This document shows positions 33,013-46,428 of a stretch of DNA of 64,000 nucleotides, piece by piece. How positions within the stretch are numbered: the first letter of the stretch is position 1; each line of letters starts with the position of its first letter. The position numbers and the translations under genes were made by a program. The notes under the pieces are model-generated. The model searched no databases. It was not told where the DNA came from and worked only from the letters and a program-made list of their open reading frames with translations. This DNA is from Cephalotus follicularis (Eukaryota; Streptophyta; Magnoliopsida; Oxalidales; Cephalotaceae). The DNA is taken from contig BDDD01000170.1 of NCBI GenBank assembly GCA_001972305.1, forward strand, positions 388,044 through 452,043, given 5' to 3'.

Positions 33013-33713
33013 CGTCTCTTAGGGATATCCGTAGATCGGATTTGGGATAGAGGCGTATAGATCGATCTTAGTTATATGTTATTGGGATATGTTCGGGATA
33101 TGGGGATTGTATGTGTAGTGCCGTATACTGCAATTCCATTGGCAATGTGGGTGTCGCGAAACTCCTTGCTACTATATGATATGTTTTGGTTTTGGTGCTC
33201 AGTTTATTGATCCTATGTTTTGGAAAGGTATATTTTATGGTTATATGTTTTGCCATGGGCATTTATAAAACATGTTGAAATTATTTTATTGCTTAAGATT
33301 TCAGTTTTTAATGTACTTTTAGAAATCTTCCTGCTTTAAAAATATTGTTTACTGTTTTATGTTCTATATCCATACTGAGGTTTGCTCAGCCGCGTTTTTG
33401 TTTCCATGCGGCAGGTTACCAGGAGCAAAGGGGCAATGTGTGATGAGAGTGACTCCCATCCTTATGTGAGGATTGTCTAGTAGCTGATCCTTTATGTTAT
33501 GTGGTCGTAGTGGAACCAGTTACTTAAACATTATGTTATTTCAGTTTATGACATTTGGATTATGTTTAAGTTTCTGATATTATCAGTTTTATATGTTATG
33601 CATATGTTTTAAACCACCACGATTTTAATAAAGATGAACTATTTAATATGATATGATCTGTTTAGTTTTGGTATTATGCACTGTGGCAACTCCCACGTCT
33701 CGGGGGTGTTACA

Positions 33714-33718
33714 ACGTC
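33714..33718 (+). repeat. Right target-site duplication of E3 (ACGTC)
   Basis: Matches 23487-23491. The E2 LTR resumes after it. Confidence 0.95.
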
Positions 33719-34466
33719 TCTTTTAAATATGTATCCTGAGGGTAGGATATGGATCCTTTTGAGGCGTATGAGTCGACTCTAGTTATTATCATAATTCAGT
33801 ATTCAGTATTTGGATTGTTTGTGTAGTGCCGTACACGACTTTTCCGTCCGACCATGTGGGCCTCGCGAACCCCTTGCACTTATATATGCATGTGTGTCAG
33901 AATTCTCTATTATGGAATTATGAAATGAGATAAACTTTTACATTATGATGATATGTTTTCGTAAAGTTATGATGATTTTATAACTGCTCGTTTTTAAATA
34001 TCCTACTTTACATTTTAAAGAATATTTACTATGTTACTTTGCTGAATCTTAAAGTTCAAATTATTTGTTCACCGTTTATTGTTTTACTTCCTTATCCGTA
34101 CTGAGGTTTGCTTAGCCGCGTCTTTGTTTCTATGCGGCAGGTTTTTAGAAGGATGATGAAAATTTGTGATAAGAGTTATCCACTTGTGAGAGGATCATCT
34201 AGGAGTTCGTCCATTGTGTTTTCAGTAGTATTGGTCATGTTTTGGGATAGTGTCAAACTAGTTTCTTGTTAAACAGTCTTTGGATATCGGATTATGGCTT
34301 GTTTTTATTTATGTATTGTTAATGTTTTTGGACTCTGTTCAGTTTTTGTTATAATTTATGTTTTCAGACCACCACGTCCGCTTTGCGTAAAGTTCATGCT
34401 TAGATATTCTATTATGTTTAGATGGTATTATGACCTGTAAGGGCTCCCACCATCGAGGGAGTTACA
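33719..34466 (+). repeat. E2 3' LTR, second part
   Basis: Continues the interrupted E2 LTR with blocks shared by the other LTRs: GTAGTGCCGTACACG and CTCGCGAACCCCTTGCAC near 33820-33880, then H3/H4 at 34101-34137 (CTGAG-GTTTG-CTTAG with one G-U pair; CCGC/GCGG) and GCAG|GT at 34137-34142. Ends GGAGTTACA at 34466 and returns to satellite. Confidence 0.92.
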
Positions 34467-37400
34467 CCTCGGCTCTTGGAAGGCATAATGATCTTCATAT
34501 GTGCCAAGGGTGAAATATTTGAGTTAAGAAATGGTCAAATTTCCCTCCTATGAGTCAACCATGAGGCAATTGGCTTTTGGGAGGCCAAATGCGCTTCATA
34601 TGTGACTTGGTAAGGAGTTAAAAAATGCTTAAATTTCCTTCCTAAGTGCCAAAAATGAAGCCATGGCTTCTAGAAGTCTAAATGACCTTCTTATGTGCCA
34701 AGGGTGAAGTGTTTGACTGAATGAAGGCTTAGATTGACTTCTTGGGTACAAAAGATGAGTCCTTTGGTCTCTAGCAGTCCAAATCACTTATATGTACCAC
34801 GGTTTAAGTGTTTGACTTAACGAAGGCACATATTTCCTTCCTTAGTACTAAAACATATGGACCTTGGCTCCTAGAAGGGTAAATGACTTTCATATGTGCC
34901 AAGGGTGAAGTGTTTGATTGAAGAATGGTCAAATTGCCATCCTAAGTGCCAAACATGAGGCTCTTGGCTTCCAGGAGGCCAAATGCCCTTCTTATGAGCC
35001 TTGGAAAAGACTATGACTTAAGAAATGCTTAAATTGACTTCTTAAATGCCAAAATGAGGCCATGGCTTGTAGAAGCCTAATTAACCCTCTTATGTGCCAA
35101 GGGTGAAGTGTTTGATTGAATGAAGGCTTAAATTGACTCTCTAGACACAAAAGATAAGTCCTATGGTCTCTAGCCGGTGAATAACTTATATGTGCCACGG
35201 TTTAATTGTTTGACTTAACGCAGTCACATATTACCTTCATAAGGGCAAATCATAAGGACCTTGGCTCCTGGAAGGCCAAATGACCTTCATATTGCCACTG
35301 GTGTTGTGTTTGAGTTAGGAAATGGTCAAATTTCCATCCTAAGTGCTAAACATGAGGCTCTTATCTTTTAGGAGGCCAAATGCCCTTCTTATGGGCCTTG
35401 GTAAAGAGTTTAACTTATGAAATGCTTAAATTACCTTCCCAAGTGCCAAAAATGAGGCCATGGCTTCCATAAGCCTAAATGACCTTCTTATGTGCCAATG
35501 GTGAAGTGTTTGACTAAATAAAGGCTTAAATTGACTTTACATACACTAAACATGAGTTCTTTGGCCTCTAGCAGGCCAAATCACTTATATGTGCCACGGT
35601 TTGAGAGTGTGACTTAACGCAGGCACATATTACCATCCTAAGTCAAAAACATAAGGACCTTGGCTCTTGGAAGGCCAAATGACCCTCATATGTGCCAAGG
35701 GTGAAGTGTTCTAGTTAAGGAATGGTAAAACTGTCATCCTAAGTGCCAAACATGAGCCTCTTGGCTTTTGGGAGGCCAAATGCCATTCTTATGTGCCTTG
35801 GTAAAGAGTTTGACTTAAGAAATGCTTAAATTTCCTTCCCAAGTGCTAAGAATGAGGTCATGGCTTCCAGAATGATAAATGACCTTCTTATGTGCCAATG
35901 GTGAAGTGTTGGACTGAATGAAGCCGTAAATTGACTTTCTAGACACCGAACATGAGTCCTTTGGCCTCTAACAGGCGGAATCACTTATATATACCACGGT
36001 TTAAGTGTTTGACTTAATGAAGGCACATATTACCTTCATAAGTGTAAAACATAAGGAGCTTGGCTCTTGGAAGGCCAAATGACCTTCATATGTCTAAACC
36101 CTAAATTGTTTGAGTTAAGGAATTGTAAAATTTCCAACCTAAGTGCCAAACATGAGGCTCTTGGCTTCGGGAGGCCAAATGTCCTTCTTATGTGCCTTGA
36201 TAAAGAGTTTGACTTAAGAAAGGCTTAAATTGTCTTCATAAGTGCCAAAAATGAGGCCATGGCTTCCAGAAGGCTAAATAACTTTCTTATGTGCCAATGG
36301 TGAAGTGTTTGACTGAATAAAGGCTTAAATTGACTTTATATACACCAAACATAAGTCCTTTGGCCTCTAGTAGGCCACATCACTTATATGTGCCACGGTT
36401 TTAGTGTTTGACTTAACGCAGGCACATATTACCTTCCTAAGTGTAAAACATAAGGACCTTGGCTCTTGGAAGGCATAATGACCTTCATATGTGCCAAGGG
36501 TGAAATGTTTGATTTAAGAAATGGTCAAATTGCCATCCTATGAGCCAACCATGAGGCTATTGGCTTTCGGGATGCCAAATGCCCTTCTTATGTGCCTTGG
36601 TAAAGAGTTAAGAAATGCTTAAATTTCCTTCCTAAGTGCCAAAAATGAGGCCATGGCTTCTGGAAGGCTAAATGACCTTCTTATGTGCCAAGGGTGAAGT
36701 GTCTGACTGAATGAAGGCTTAAATTGACTTCTTGAACACCAAAGATGAGTCCTTTGGTCTCTAGTAGGACAAATCACTTATATGTACGACGGTTTAAGTG
36801 TTTGACTTAACGAAGGCACATCTTCCCTTTCTAAGTTCTCAAAACATAAGGACCTTGGCTCCTGGAAGGCCAAATGACCATCATATGTGCGAACGGTGAA
36901 GTGTTTGAGTTGAGGAATGGTCAAATTACCATCCTAAGTGCCAAACATGAGGCTCTTGGCTTACGGGAGGCCAAATTCCCTTCTTATGAGCCTTGGAAAA
37001 GAGTGTGACTTAAGAAATTTTTAAATTGACTTCCTAAATGCCAAAATGAGGCCATGGCTTCTAGAAGGCTAATTGACCTTCTTATGTGCAAAGAGTGAAC
37101 TGTTTGACTGAATGAAGGCTTAAATTGACTCTCTAGACACAAAAGATAAGTCATATGGTCTCTAGCAAGTGAAATAACTTATATGTGCCACAGTTTAAGT
37201 GTTTGACTTAACGCAGACACATATTACCTTCGTAAGTGCAAATCATAAGGACCTTCGCTCTTGGAAGGCCAAACGACCTTCATATTGCCACTGGTGATGT
37301 GTTTGAATTAAGAAATTGTCAAATTTCCATCTTAAGTGACAAACATGAAGCTCTTGTCTTTTGGGAGGCCAATTGCCATTCTTATGGGTCTTGGTAAAGA

Positions 37401-40400
37401 GCTTGACTCAGGAAATGCTTAAATTACCTTCCTAAGTGCCAAAAATGAGGCCATGGCTTCCATAAGGCTATATAACCTTCTTATGTGCCAATGGTGAAGT
37501 GTTTGACTGAATAAAGGTTGAAATTGACTTTACATACACCAAACATCAGTCCTTTGGCCCCTAGCAGGCGAAATCACTTATATGTGCCACGGTTTAAGAG
37601 TTTGACTTAACGCATGCACATATTACCATCCTAAGTGCAAAACATAAGTACCTTGGCTCCTGGAAGGCCAAATGACCCTCATATGTGCCAAGGGTGAAGT
37701 GTTATAGTGAAGGAATTGTAAAATTGTCATCCTAAGTGCCAAACATGAGGCACTTGGCTTCCGGGAGGCCAAATGTCATTCTTATGTGCCTTGGTGAAGA
37801 GTTTGACCTGAGAAATGCTTAAATTGCCTTTCCAAGTGCTAAAAATGAGGTCATGGCTTCCAAAATGATAAATGGCCTTCTTATGTCCCACAGGTGAAGT
37901 GTTGGACTGAATGATGCCTTAAATTGACTTTCTAGACACAAAACATGAGTCCTTTGGCCCCTAGTAGGCGGAATCACTTATATGTGCCACGGTTTAAGTT
38001 TTTCACTTAATGAATTCACATATTTCCTTTCTAAGTAAAAAACATAAGGACCTTGGCTCCATTAAGGCCAAATGAATTTCATATGTGCTAAGGGTCTAGT
38101 GTTTGAGTGAAGGAATAGTCAAATTGCCATCCTAAGTTCCAAACATGATGCTCTTGGCTTCCGGGAGGCCAAATTCCCTTCTTATGTGCCTTGGCAAAGA
38201 GTTCGACTTATGCAATGCTTAAATTGCCTTCATAAGTGCCAACAAGAAGGTCATGGTTTCAAGAAGGCTAAATGACCTTCTTATGTGACAATGGTGAAGT
38301 ATTTGACTGAATGAAGGCTTCAATTGACTTTCTAGAGACCAAACATGAGTCCTTTAAACTTTAGCAGGCCAAATCACTTATATGTGCCACGGTTTAAGTG
38401 TTTGACTTAACACAGACATATATTACCTTCCTTAGTGCAAAACATAAGGTCCTTCGCTCGTAGAAGGCCAAATAACCTTCATATGTGCCAAGGGTGAAGT
38501 GTTTAAGTTAAGAAAAGGTCAAATTTCCATCCTAAGTGCCAAACATACGACTCTTGGATTTTGGGAGGCCAAATGCTCTTCTTATGTGCCTTGGTAAAGA
38601 GATTACTTAATAAATTCTTAAATTGCCTTCCTAAGTGCAAAAAATGAGGCCATGGATTCCATAAGGCTAAATGACCTTCTTATGTGCCAATTGTGAAGTG
38701 TTTGACTGAATAAAGGCTTAAATTGACTTTATATACCCCAAACATGAGTCCTTTGGCCTCTCGTAAGCCACATCACTTATATGTGTCCCAGTTTAAGTGT
38801 TTGACTTAACGCATGCACATATTACCTTCCTAAGAGCAAAACATAAGGACCTTGGCTTTTGGAAGGCATAATGATCTTCATATGTGCCAATGGTGAAATG
38901 TTTGAGTTAATAAATGGTCAAATTGCCATCCTATGAGCCAACCATGAGGCTATTGGCTTTTGAGAGGCCAAATGCCCTTCTTATGTGCCCTGGTAAAGAG
39001 TTAAGAAATGTTTTAATTTCCTTCCTAAGTGCCAAAAATGAGGGCATGGCTTCTAGAAGGCTAAATGACCTTTTGTGCAAAGGGTGAAGTGTGTGATTGA
39101 ATGAAGGCTTAAATTGTGTTCTTGCGCACCAAAGATGAGTCCTTTGGTCTCTAGCAGGCCAAATCACTTATATGTACCACGGTTTAAGTGTTTGACTTAA
39201 CGAAGGCACATATTTCCTTCGTAAGTGCTAAAACATAAGGCCCTTGGCTCCGGGAAAGCGAAATGACCTTCATATGTGGCAAGGGTGAAGTGTTTGAGTT
39301 GAAGAATGGTCAAATTGCCATCCTAAGTGCCAAGCATGAGGCTCTCGGCTTGCAGGAGCCCAAATGCCCTTCTTATGAGCCTTGGAAAATAGTGTGACTT
39401 AAGAAATGCTTAAATTGACTTCCTAAATGCCAAAATGAGGCCATTTCTTCTCGAAGGCTAATTGACCTTCTTATGTGCCAGGGTGAAGTGTTTGACTGAA
39501 TGAAGGCTTAAATTGACTCTCTAGACACAAAAGATAAGTCCTATGGTCTCTAGCAGGTGAAATAACTTATAAGTGTCACGGTTTAAGTGTTTGACTTAAC
39601 GCAGGCACATATCATCTTCCTAAGTGCAAATCATAAGGACCTTGGCTCCTGGTAGGCCAAACGAACATCATATTTCCACTGGTGATGTGTTTAAGATAAG
39701 AAATGGTCAAATTTCCATCCTAAGTGCCAAACATGAGGCTCTTGTCTTTTGGGAGGCCAAATGCCCTTCTTATGGCCCTTGGTAAAGAGTTTGACTTAAG
39801 AAATGCTTAAATTACCTTCCTAAGTGCCATAAATGAGGTCATGCCTTCCATAAGGCTAAATGACCTTCTTATGGGCCGATGGTGAAGTGTTTTACTGAAT
39901 AAAGGCCTAAAGTGACTTTACATACACCAAACATGAGTCCTTTGGCCTCTAGCAGGCCAAATCACTTATATGTGCCATGGTTTAAGAGTTTGACTTAACG
40001 CAGGCACATATTACCATCCTAAGTGCAAAACATAAGGACCTTCGCTCCTGGATGGCCAAATGACCCTCATATGTGCCAAGGGTGAAGTGTTCTAGTTAAG
40101 GAATGGAGAAATCGTCATCCTAAGTGCCAACCATGAGGCTCTTGGCTTCTGGGAGGCCAAATGCCGTTCTTATGTGCCTTGGTGAAGAGTTTGACTTAAG
40201 AAATGCTTAAATTGCCTTTGCAAGTGCTAAAAATGAGGTAACGACTTCCAGAATGATAAATTACCTTCTTATGTGCCAGTGGTGAATTGTTGGATTGAAT
40301 GAAGCCTTAAATTGACTTTCTAGACACCAAACATGAGTCCTTTGGCCTCTAGCAGGCCGAATCACTTATATGTACCACGGTTTAAGTGTTTGACATAATG

Positions 40401-43400
40401 AAGGCACATATTACCTTCATAAGTGCAAAACATAAGGACCTTGGCTCCTAGAAGGCCAAATGACTTTCATATGTCTAAAGTGTAAAGTGTTTGAGTTAAG
40501 GAATGGTCAAATTTCCAACCTAAGTGCCAAACATGAGGCTCTTGGCTTCCGGGAGGCTAGATGCCCTTCTTATGTGCCTTGATAAAGACTTTGACTTAAG
40601 AAAGGCTTAAATTGTCTTCATACGTTCCAAAAATGAGGTCATGGCTTCCAGTAGGCTAAATGACCTTCTTATGTGCCAATGGTGAAGTGTTTGACTGAAT
40701 AAAGGCTTAAAGTGACTTTACATACACCAAACATGAGTCCCTTGGCCTCTAGCAGGCCAAATCACTTATATGTGCAATCGTTTAAGTGTTTGACTTAACA
40801 CATGCACATATTACCTTCCTAAGTGCAAAACATAAGGACATTGGGTTCTAGAAGGCCAACTGACCTTCATATGTGCCAATGGTGAAGTTTTTGAGTTAAT
40901 GAATGGTGAAATTGCCATCCTAAGTGTCAAACATGAGACTCTTGATTCCTGAGAGGCCAAAGGCCTTTCTTACGTGTTGTGGTAAAGAGTTTGACTTACG
41001 AAATGCTTAAATTGCCTCCCTATGGGCCAAAATGTTGCAATGGCTTCCAAAATACTAATTGACCTTCTTATGTGCCAAGGGTAAAGTGTTTGACTGAATG
41101 AAAGCTTAAATTGACTCTCTAGACACCAAAAATGAGTCATTTGGTCTCTAGCAGGGCAAATCACTTATATGTGCCACGGTTTAAGTGTTTGACATAACGC
41201 AGGCACATTTTACCTTCCAAAGTAAAAAACATAAGGACGTTGGCTCCTGGAACGCCAAATGACCTTTATATGTCCCAAGGGTGAAGTGTTTGAGTTAAGA
41301 AATGGTCAAATTACCATCCTAAGTGACAAATGTGAGCCTCTTGGCTTTTGGGAGGCAAATGCCCTTCTTATGTGCCTTGGTAAAGAGTTTGACATAAGAA
41401 ATTCTTAAATTACCTTCCTTATTGCCAAAAATGAGTCCATGGCTTCCAGAAGGCTAAATGACCTTCATATTTCCCAATGGTGAAGTGTTTGACTGAGTGA
41501 AAGCTTAAATTGTCTTTCTAGACACCAAACATGAGTCCTTTGGCCTCTAGCAGGAGAAATCACTTATATGTGCCATGGTTTACGTGTTGACTTAACGAAA
41601 GCACATATTACCGTTTTAAGTGCAAAACATAAGGAACTTGGCTGCTGGAAGGCCAAATATCTACATATGAGTTTGAGTTAAGGAAAGGTCAAATTACCAT
41701 CCTAAGTGTCAAACATGAGGCTCTTGGCTTTCGAGAGGACAAATGCACTTCTTATGTTCCTTGGTAAAGAGTTTGAGTTAAGAAATTCTTAAATTGCCTT
41801 CCTAAGTGCCACAAATGAGGCCATTGCTTCCAGAAGGCTAAATGACCTTCTTATGTGCCAATGGTGAAGTGTTTGACTGAATGAAGGCTTAAATTGACTT
41901 CCTAGACACCAAACATGAGTCCTTTGGCCTCTGGCAGCCCAAATCACTTATATGTGCCACGATTTAAGTGTTTGACTTCACACAGTCACATATTACCTTG
42001 CTAAGTGTAAAACCTAAGACCTTAACTCCTAGAAGGCCAAATGACCTTCATATGTGCCAAGGGTGAAGCGTTTGGGTTAAAGAATGATTAAATTGCCATC
42101 CTAAGTGCAAAACATGAGGCTCTTGGCTTTCGGGAGGCGAAATGCCCTTCTTATGTGCCTTGGTAAAGAGTTTCACTAAATAAATGCTTAAATTGCCTTC
42201 CAAAGTGCTAAAAATGAGGCCTTGATTTCCAGTAGGCTAAATGACCTTCTTATCTGTCAAATGGTGAAGTGTTTGACTAAATGATGGCTTAAATTGACTT
42301 TCTAGACACCAAAGATGAGTCAGTTGGCCTCTAGGAGGCCAAATCAGTTATATGTGCCACGGTTTAAGTGTTTGACATATCGAAGGCACATATTACTTTG
42401 CTAAGTGCAAAACATAAGGACCTTGGCTCCTGGAAGGCCAAATGATTTTCATATGTGCCGAGGGTGAAATGTTTGAGTTAAGGAATAGACAAATTACCAT
42501 CCTAAGTGCCAAACATGAAGCTCGTGGATTCCAAAAGGCCAAATACCCTTCTTATGTGCCTTGGTAAAGAGATTGACTTAAGAAATGCTTCTAATTGCCA
42601 AAAATGAGGCCATTGCCTCCAGAAGGCTAAATGACCATCGTAGTGCCAACGGTGAATTGTTTGATTCAATGATGACTTAAATTGACTCTATAGACACCAA
42701 AGATGAGTCCAATGGTCTCTAGCAGGACATGTCACTTATATGCACCACGGTTTAAGTGTTTGACTTAATGAAGTCCAATATTTCCTTCCTAAGTCCAAAA
42801 CATATGGAGCTTGGCTCCTGGAAGCCAAATGACTTTCATATGTGCCAAGGCTGAAGGGTTTGAGTTAAGGAATGGCCAAATTGCCATCCTAAGTTCCAAA
42901 CATGAGGCTCCCTGCTTCCGGGAGGCCAAATTCCCTTTCTATGCGCCTTGGTAAAGAGTTTGACTTAAGAAATGCTTAAATTTCCTTTCTAAGTGCCAAA
43001 AATGCGGTCATGGCTTTCAAAAGGCTAAATGGCCTTCTTATGTGTCAATGGTGACGTGTCTGATAGAATGAAGGCTTAAATTGACTTTATAGACACCAAG
43101 CATGATTCCTTTGACCTTTAAAAGACCAAATCACTTATATGTGCCATGGTTTAAGTGTGTGACTTATCACAGGCACATATTCCCTTCATAAGTGCAAAAC
43201 GTAAGGACCTTGGATCCTAGAAGGCCAAATGACCAACATATGTGCCAAGGGTGAAGTGTTTGAGTTAAGGAACGGTAGACTTGCCATCCTACGTGCTGAA
43301 CATGAGTCTCTTGGATTCTAGGAGGCCAAATTCCCTTCTTATGTGCCTTGGCAAAGAGTTTGACTTAATAAATGCTCAAATTGCCTTCGTAAGTGCCAAA

Positions 43401-44492
43401 AATATCGTCATGGTTTTAAGAAGGCTAAATAACCTTCTTATGTGCCAATGGTAAAGTGTTTGCTGAATGAAGACTTAAATTGACTTTTTAGACACCAAAC
43501 ATGAGTCCTTTCGCCTCTTGCAGGCCAAATCACTTATATGTGACACGGTTTAAGTGTTTGACTTAACAGAGGCATATATTACCTTCCTAAGTACAAAATA
43601 TAAGGACGTTTGCTCTTGGAAGGCCAAATGACCTTTATATGTGCCAAGGGAGAAGTGCTTGAGTTATAAATGGTCAAATTGACATCCTAAGTGCGAAACG
43701 TGAGCCTCTTGTCTTCCAGGAGGACAAATGGACTTCTTATGGGCCTTGGTAAAGAGTTTGACTTAAGAAATGCTGAAATTGCCTTCCTAAGTGCCAAAAA
43801 TGAGGCCATTGCTTCCAGAATGCTAAATGACATTCTCATGTGCCAATTGTGAAGTGTTTGAATGAATGAAGGCTTAAATTGACTTTCTAGACACCAAACG
43901 TGAGTCTTTTGGCCTCTAGAAGCCCAAATCACTTATATGTGCCACGGTTTAAGTGTTTGACTTCACGCAGGCACATATTTCCTTGCTAAGTGCAAAACGT
44001 AAGGACCTTAGCTCCTAGAAGGCCAAATGACTTTCATATGTGCCAAGGGTGATGTGTTTGGATTGAGGAATGGTCAAATTACCATCCTAAGTGCCAAACA
44101 TGAGGCTCTTGGCTTCCGGGAGGACAAATGCTCTTCTTATGGGTCTTGGTAAAGAGTTTGACTTAAGAAATGCTTAAATTGCGTTCCTAAGTACATAAAA
44201 ATGAGGCCATTGCTTCCACAAGGCTAAATGACCTTCTTACGTGCCAATGGTGAAGTGTTTGACTGAATGAAGGCTTAAATTGACTTTCTAGACACCAAAC
44301 ATGAGTACTTTGGCCTATAGTAGCCCAAATCACTTATATGTACCACGGTTTAAGTGTTTGACTTCACGCAGGCACGTATTACCTTCCTAAGTGCAAATTA
44401 TAAGGACCTTAGCTCCTACAAGGCCACATGACCTTCATATGTACCAAGGGTGACGTGTTTGGGTTAAGGAATCGTCAAATTGCCATCCAAAG
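34467..44492 (+). repeat. Satellite block 2: 400-bp units, ~25 copies, with a 2.0-2.4 kb higher-order repeat
   Basis: Same A-B-C-D 400-bp unit as block 1. Diagnostic variants recur at long spacing: GGCATAATGA at 34482, 36472 and 38865; CTCTCTAGACACAAAAGATAAG near 35137, 37123 and 39513; CATATTGCCACTGGTG (or close) near 35290, 37271 and 39664; GTGTT(C/A)TAGT near 35706, 37696 and 40086. The spacings of ~1.99 and ~2.39 kb equal five and six 400-bp units. It starts in an A subunit after E2 and ends cleanly at the solo LTR. No gene seen. Confidence 0.93.
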
Positions 44493-44867
44493 TGTAACAC
44501 CCCCGAACGGCGGGTGTCGTTGCAGTTTCCTAATCCAAAACTGAACATAACTGATACATATATCAAGGCTCAACTTTATTCCTTTTGTCCAAAATTTTAG
44601 CTTATCTTTTATTCAAATGTGTGATGGTCTAAACATAACATTTATAATTTAAGACATAGTCTGAAACTTTATTCATAAACTTAAAATATAAATATAAACC
44701 AAATTCTTAAACATAATCCTTAAGTCAAATACTGAAATAATAAGTCAAAAGGTACTTATTGTTCATAGACTAATCCTAATAGAAACATAGTAAGATCACA
44801 TTCCTAGATGATCCTCAGAAATGGTGGACATCACTCATCACACGTTTCCTGGATGCTGTCCCGGAAT

Positions 44868-44910
44868 ACCTGCCGTATGGAAAACAAAAACGCGGCTGAG
44901 CAAACCTCAG
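44868..44910 (-). other. H3 block with acceptor-like GCAG|GT in solo LTR C
   Basis: Sense strand: CTGAG-GTTTG-CTCAG (44910 to 44896), then CCGCGTTTTTG and ACGGCAG|GTATT with the cut after 44870. H3 arms are perfect; H4 is weaker here than in E3. Confidence 0.5.
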
Positions 44911-45487
44911 TACGGATATAGAGTCATAAAACATAAAACGATACTTTAAAGAATAGAAAATACCTGAACCTTTAAATATCATATAACTCATGTATAAAAT
45001 AATTTAACATTATTTCGAAAAATGAAGGAAAGTAGTCACATAAACAATTATATCAATTCAAAACCAATATTTGCACTTCAAAATGTTTGACAAATTTTCA
45101 AATCGATATTCAAAGGCAGAATCAGATTTTAAAGCAATATTCAAGTTTCAAATCATAATCCAAGTTTCAAAGCCAAATCTAAATTTCAAAACAGTATCCG
45201 AAACAATATTCAAAATTTCTTTAATATTATCCGAGTTAAAGATTCAAAAATAAAACTTATCCGATTCCAAAATCTCATCACAGAGATCCAAAACTTCATA
45301 CACATGTACATAAGTGCAAGGGGTTTGCAAGGCCCACATGATCCGACGGAAAGATGTGTACGACACTACACAATCAATCCCCAATATCCGAATCCTTAAC
45401 ATATCATAGGATCGACCCATACTCCTCTATCATACATAACGGATCCATAAATCCACCTCATGGGATTGTTCATAACATAGAGAGACG

Positions 45488-45565
45488 CCGTAGTCTAATC
45501 ACACAGCTACGGAAGTGTCATGTCCCCGTGTCAGGCCTACGACATGCCATGGTACCTCCATTGGT
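45488..45565 (-). other. Paired hairpin module in solo LTR C
   Basis: H2 in sense: CCGTAG, 13-nt loop CTGTGTGATTAGA, CTACGG (45512 to 45488), a perfect 6-bp stem. It differs from E3 (CCGTAA/TTACGG) by a compensated pair. H1, near 45547-45565, is degenerate but the GGTACCAT core remains. Confidence 0.65.
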
Positions 45566-46428
45566 AGGAAATATCTCTGTATATCCTTGTTCCAAAAAAA
45601 TTGTTTATTCCAAAACAATTTAAAAACATATTTTCTAATTCATTTTCCAAACATATCATAATCATTAACATACTTCCTAATGTGAAAGTCATGTTCGTTT
45701 AACATACTTTGATATTGGAAATCATGTTCGTTATGAAAATCAGTGTACTTTCTTAATCGGAAATCAAATCATTTATTTTCAAAATAAAGAGACGATTGCA
45801 TAACATTTCGTAAACATTTCGGAGTTGAATTATAAAGCCAGAAAATATTCATTTTCACAAAAATATCATATCGACTTTATTTCTAAACATATCAAAATAC
45901 GTAGCATAATGGGAGTTCATAAAATCGAAGGAATCATATTCATGAAACTTACTTTATTTCAAATAAATCCGATGTCCAAGAAGAGAATTATCCATACATT
46001 TCATTAAAACAACATATTCCAAATTCATTTCAATAAAACCGATAGAGAACCCAAGGAAAGGAAATCAATACCAAATATAGAATCCGAAATTATCTCAAAT
46101 AAAATCAGAAAGATAGCCAAGAAAGAAGGACATCCGTACAAAAAAATATTTGAATTTATTTCAGTAAAACTGAAGGAATAAGCCAAGAACGAAGAATCCG
46201 TACCTTAAGCGATCACAGAAATGACTTACGAATTGATCAACAACTTTCTAATTGTCCCTCGAAGCACAAAAATATAAAAGATGCAATATCATTCATATAA
46301 GGATTCAAAAACCACTTCCGAACATCAAACACCAATTTAACAGTTTCTAAAACAGACTCCAGATCATTAGAAGAACAAACGGATAACAAAACTTGAAACC
46401 AGAAATTTACTGGACAAAACCAGCCGAC

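Larger units (their letters stand above)
23492..33713 (+). mobile_element. E3: Ty3/gypsy chromovirus, Tekay/Del-like, nearly complete fossil nested in E2
   Basis: A 10.2-kb element with LTRs of 2709 and 2708 bp, a primer site, gag, protease, RT, RNase H, integrase, chromodomain and a polypurine tract, flanked by ACGTC duplications. The LTRs differ by about 1-2% by eye, so it is young, probably well under two million years old at usual plant rates. All domains are present, but the coding region is broken in a few places. It is inserted in the same orientation as its host E2, whose coding region is a close relative. Confidence 0.96.
31006..33713 (+). repeat. E3 right LTR (2708 bp)
   Basis: Matches 23492-26200 along its whole length with about 1-2% substitutions; differences are noticeably dense in the palindrome cluster. 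Ends GGGTGTTACA at 33713, followed by the ACGTC duplication. Confidence 0.96.
17303..34466 (+). mobile_element. E2: Ty3/gypsy chromovirus, Tekay/Del-like, 5'-truncated fossil split by E3
   Basis: Begins inside gag, directly at satellite, with no left LTR or primer site. It continues through protease, RT, RNase H, integrase, chromodomain and polypurine tract to a 3' LTR that is interrupted by the whole of E3. Its coding parts are closely similar to those of E3, but it carries many breaks (of the order of a dozen or more), so it is clearly older than E3, as the nesting also requires. The right end TTACA at 34466 returns to satellite in a different subunit phase from the left side. Confidence 0.9.
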
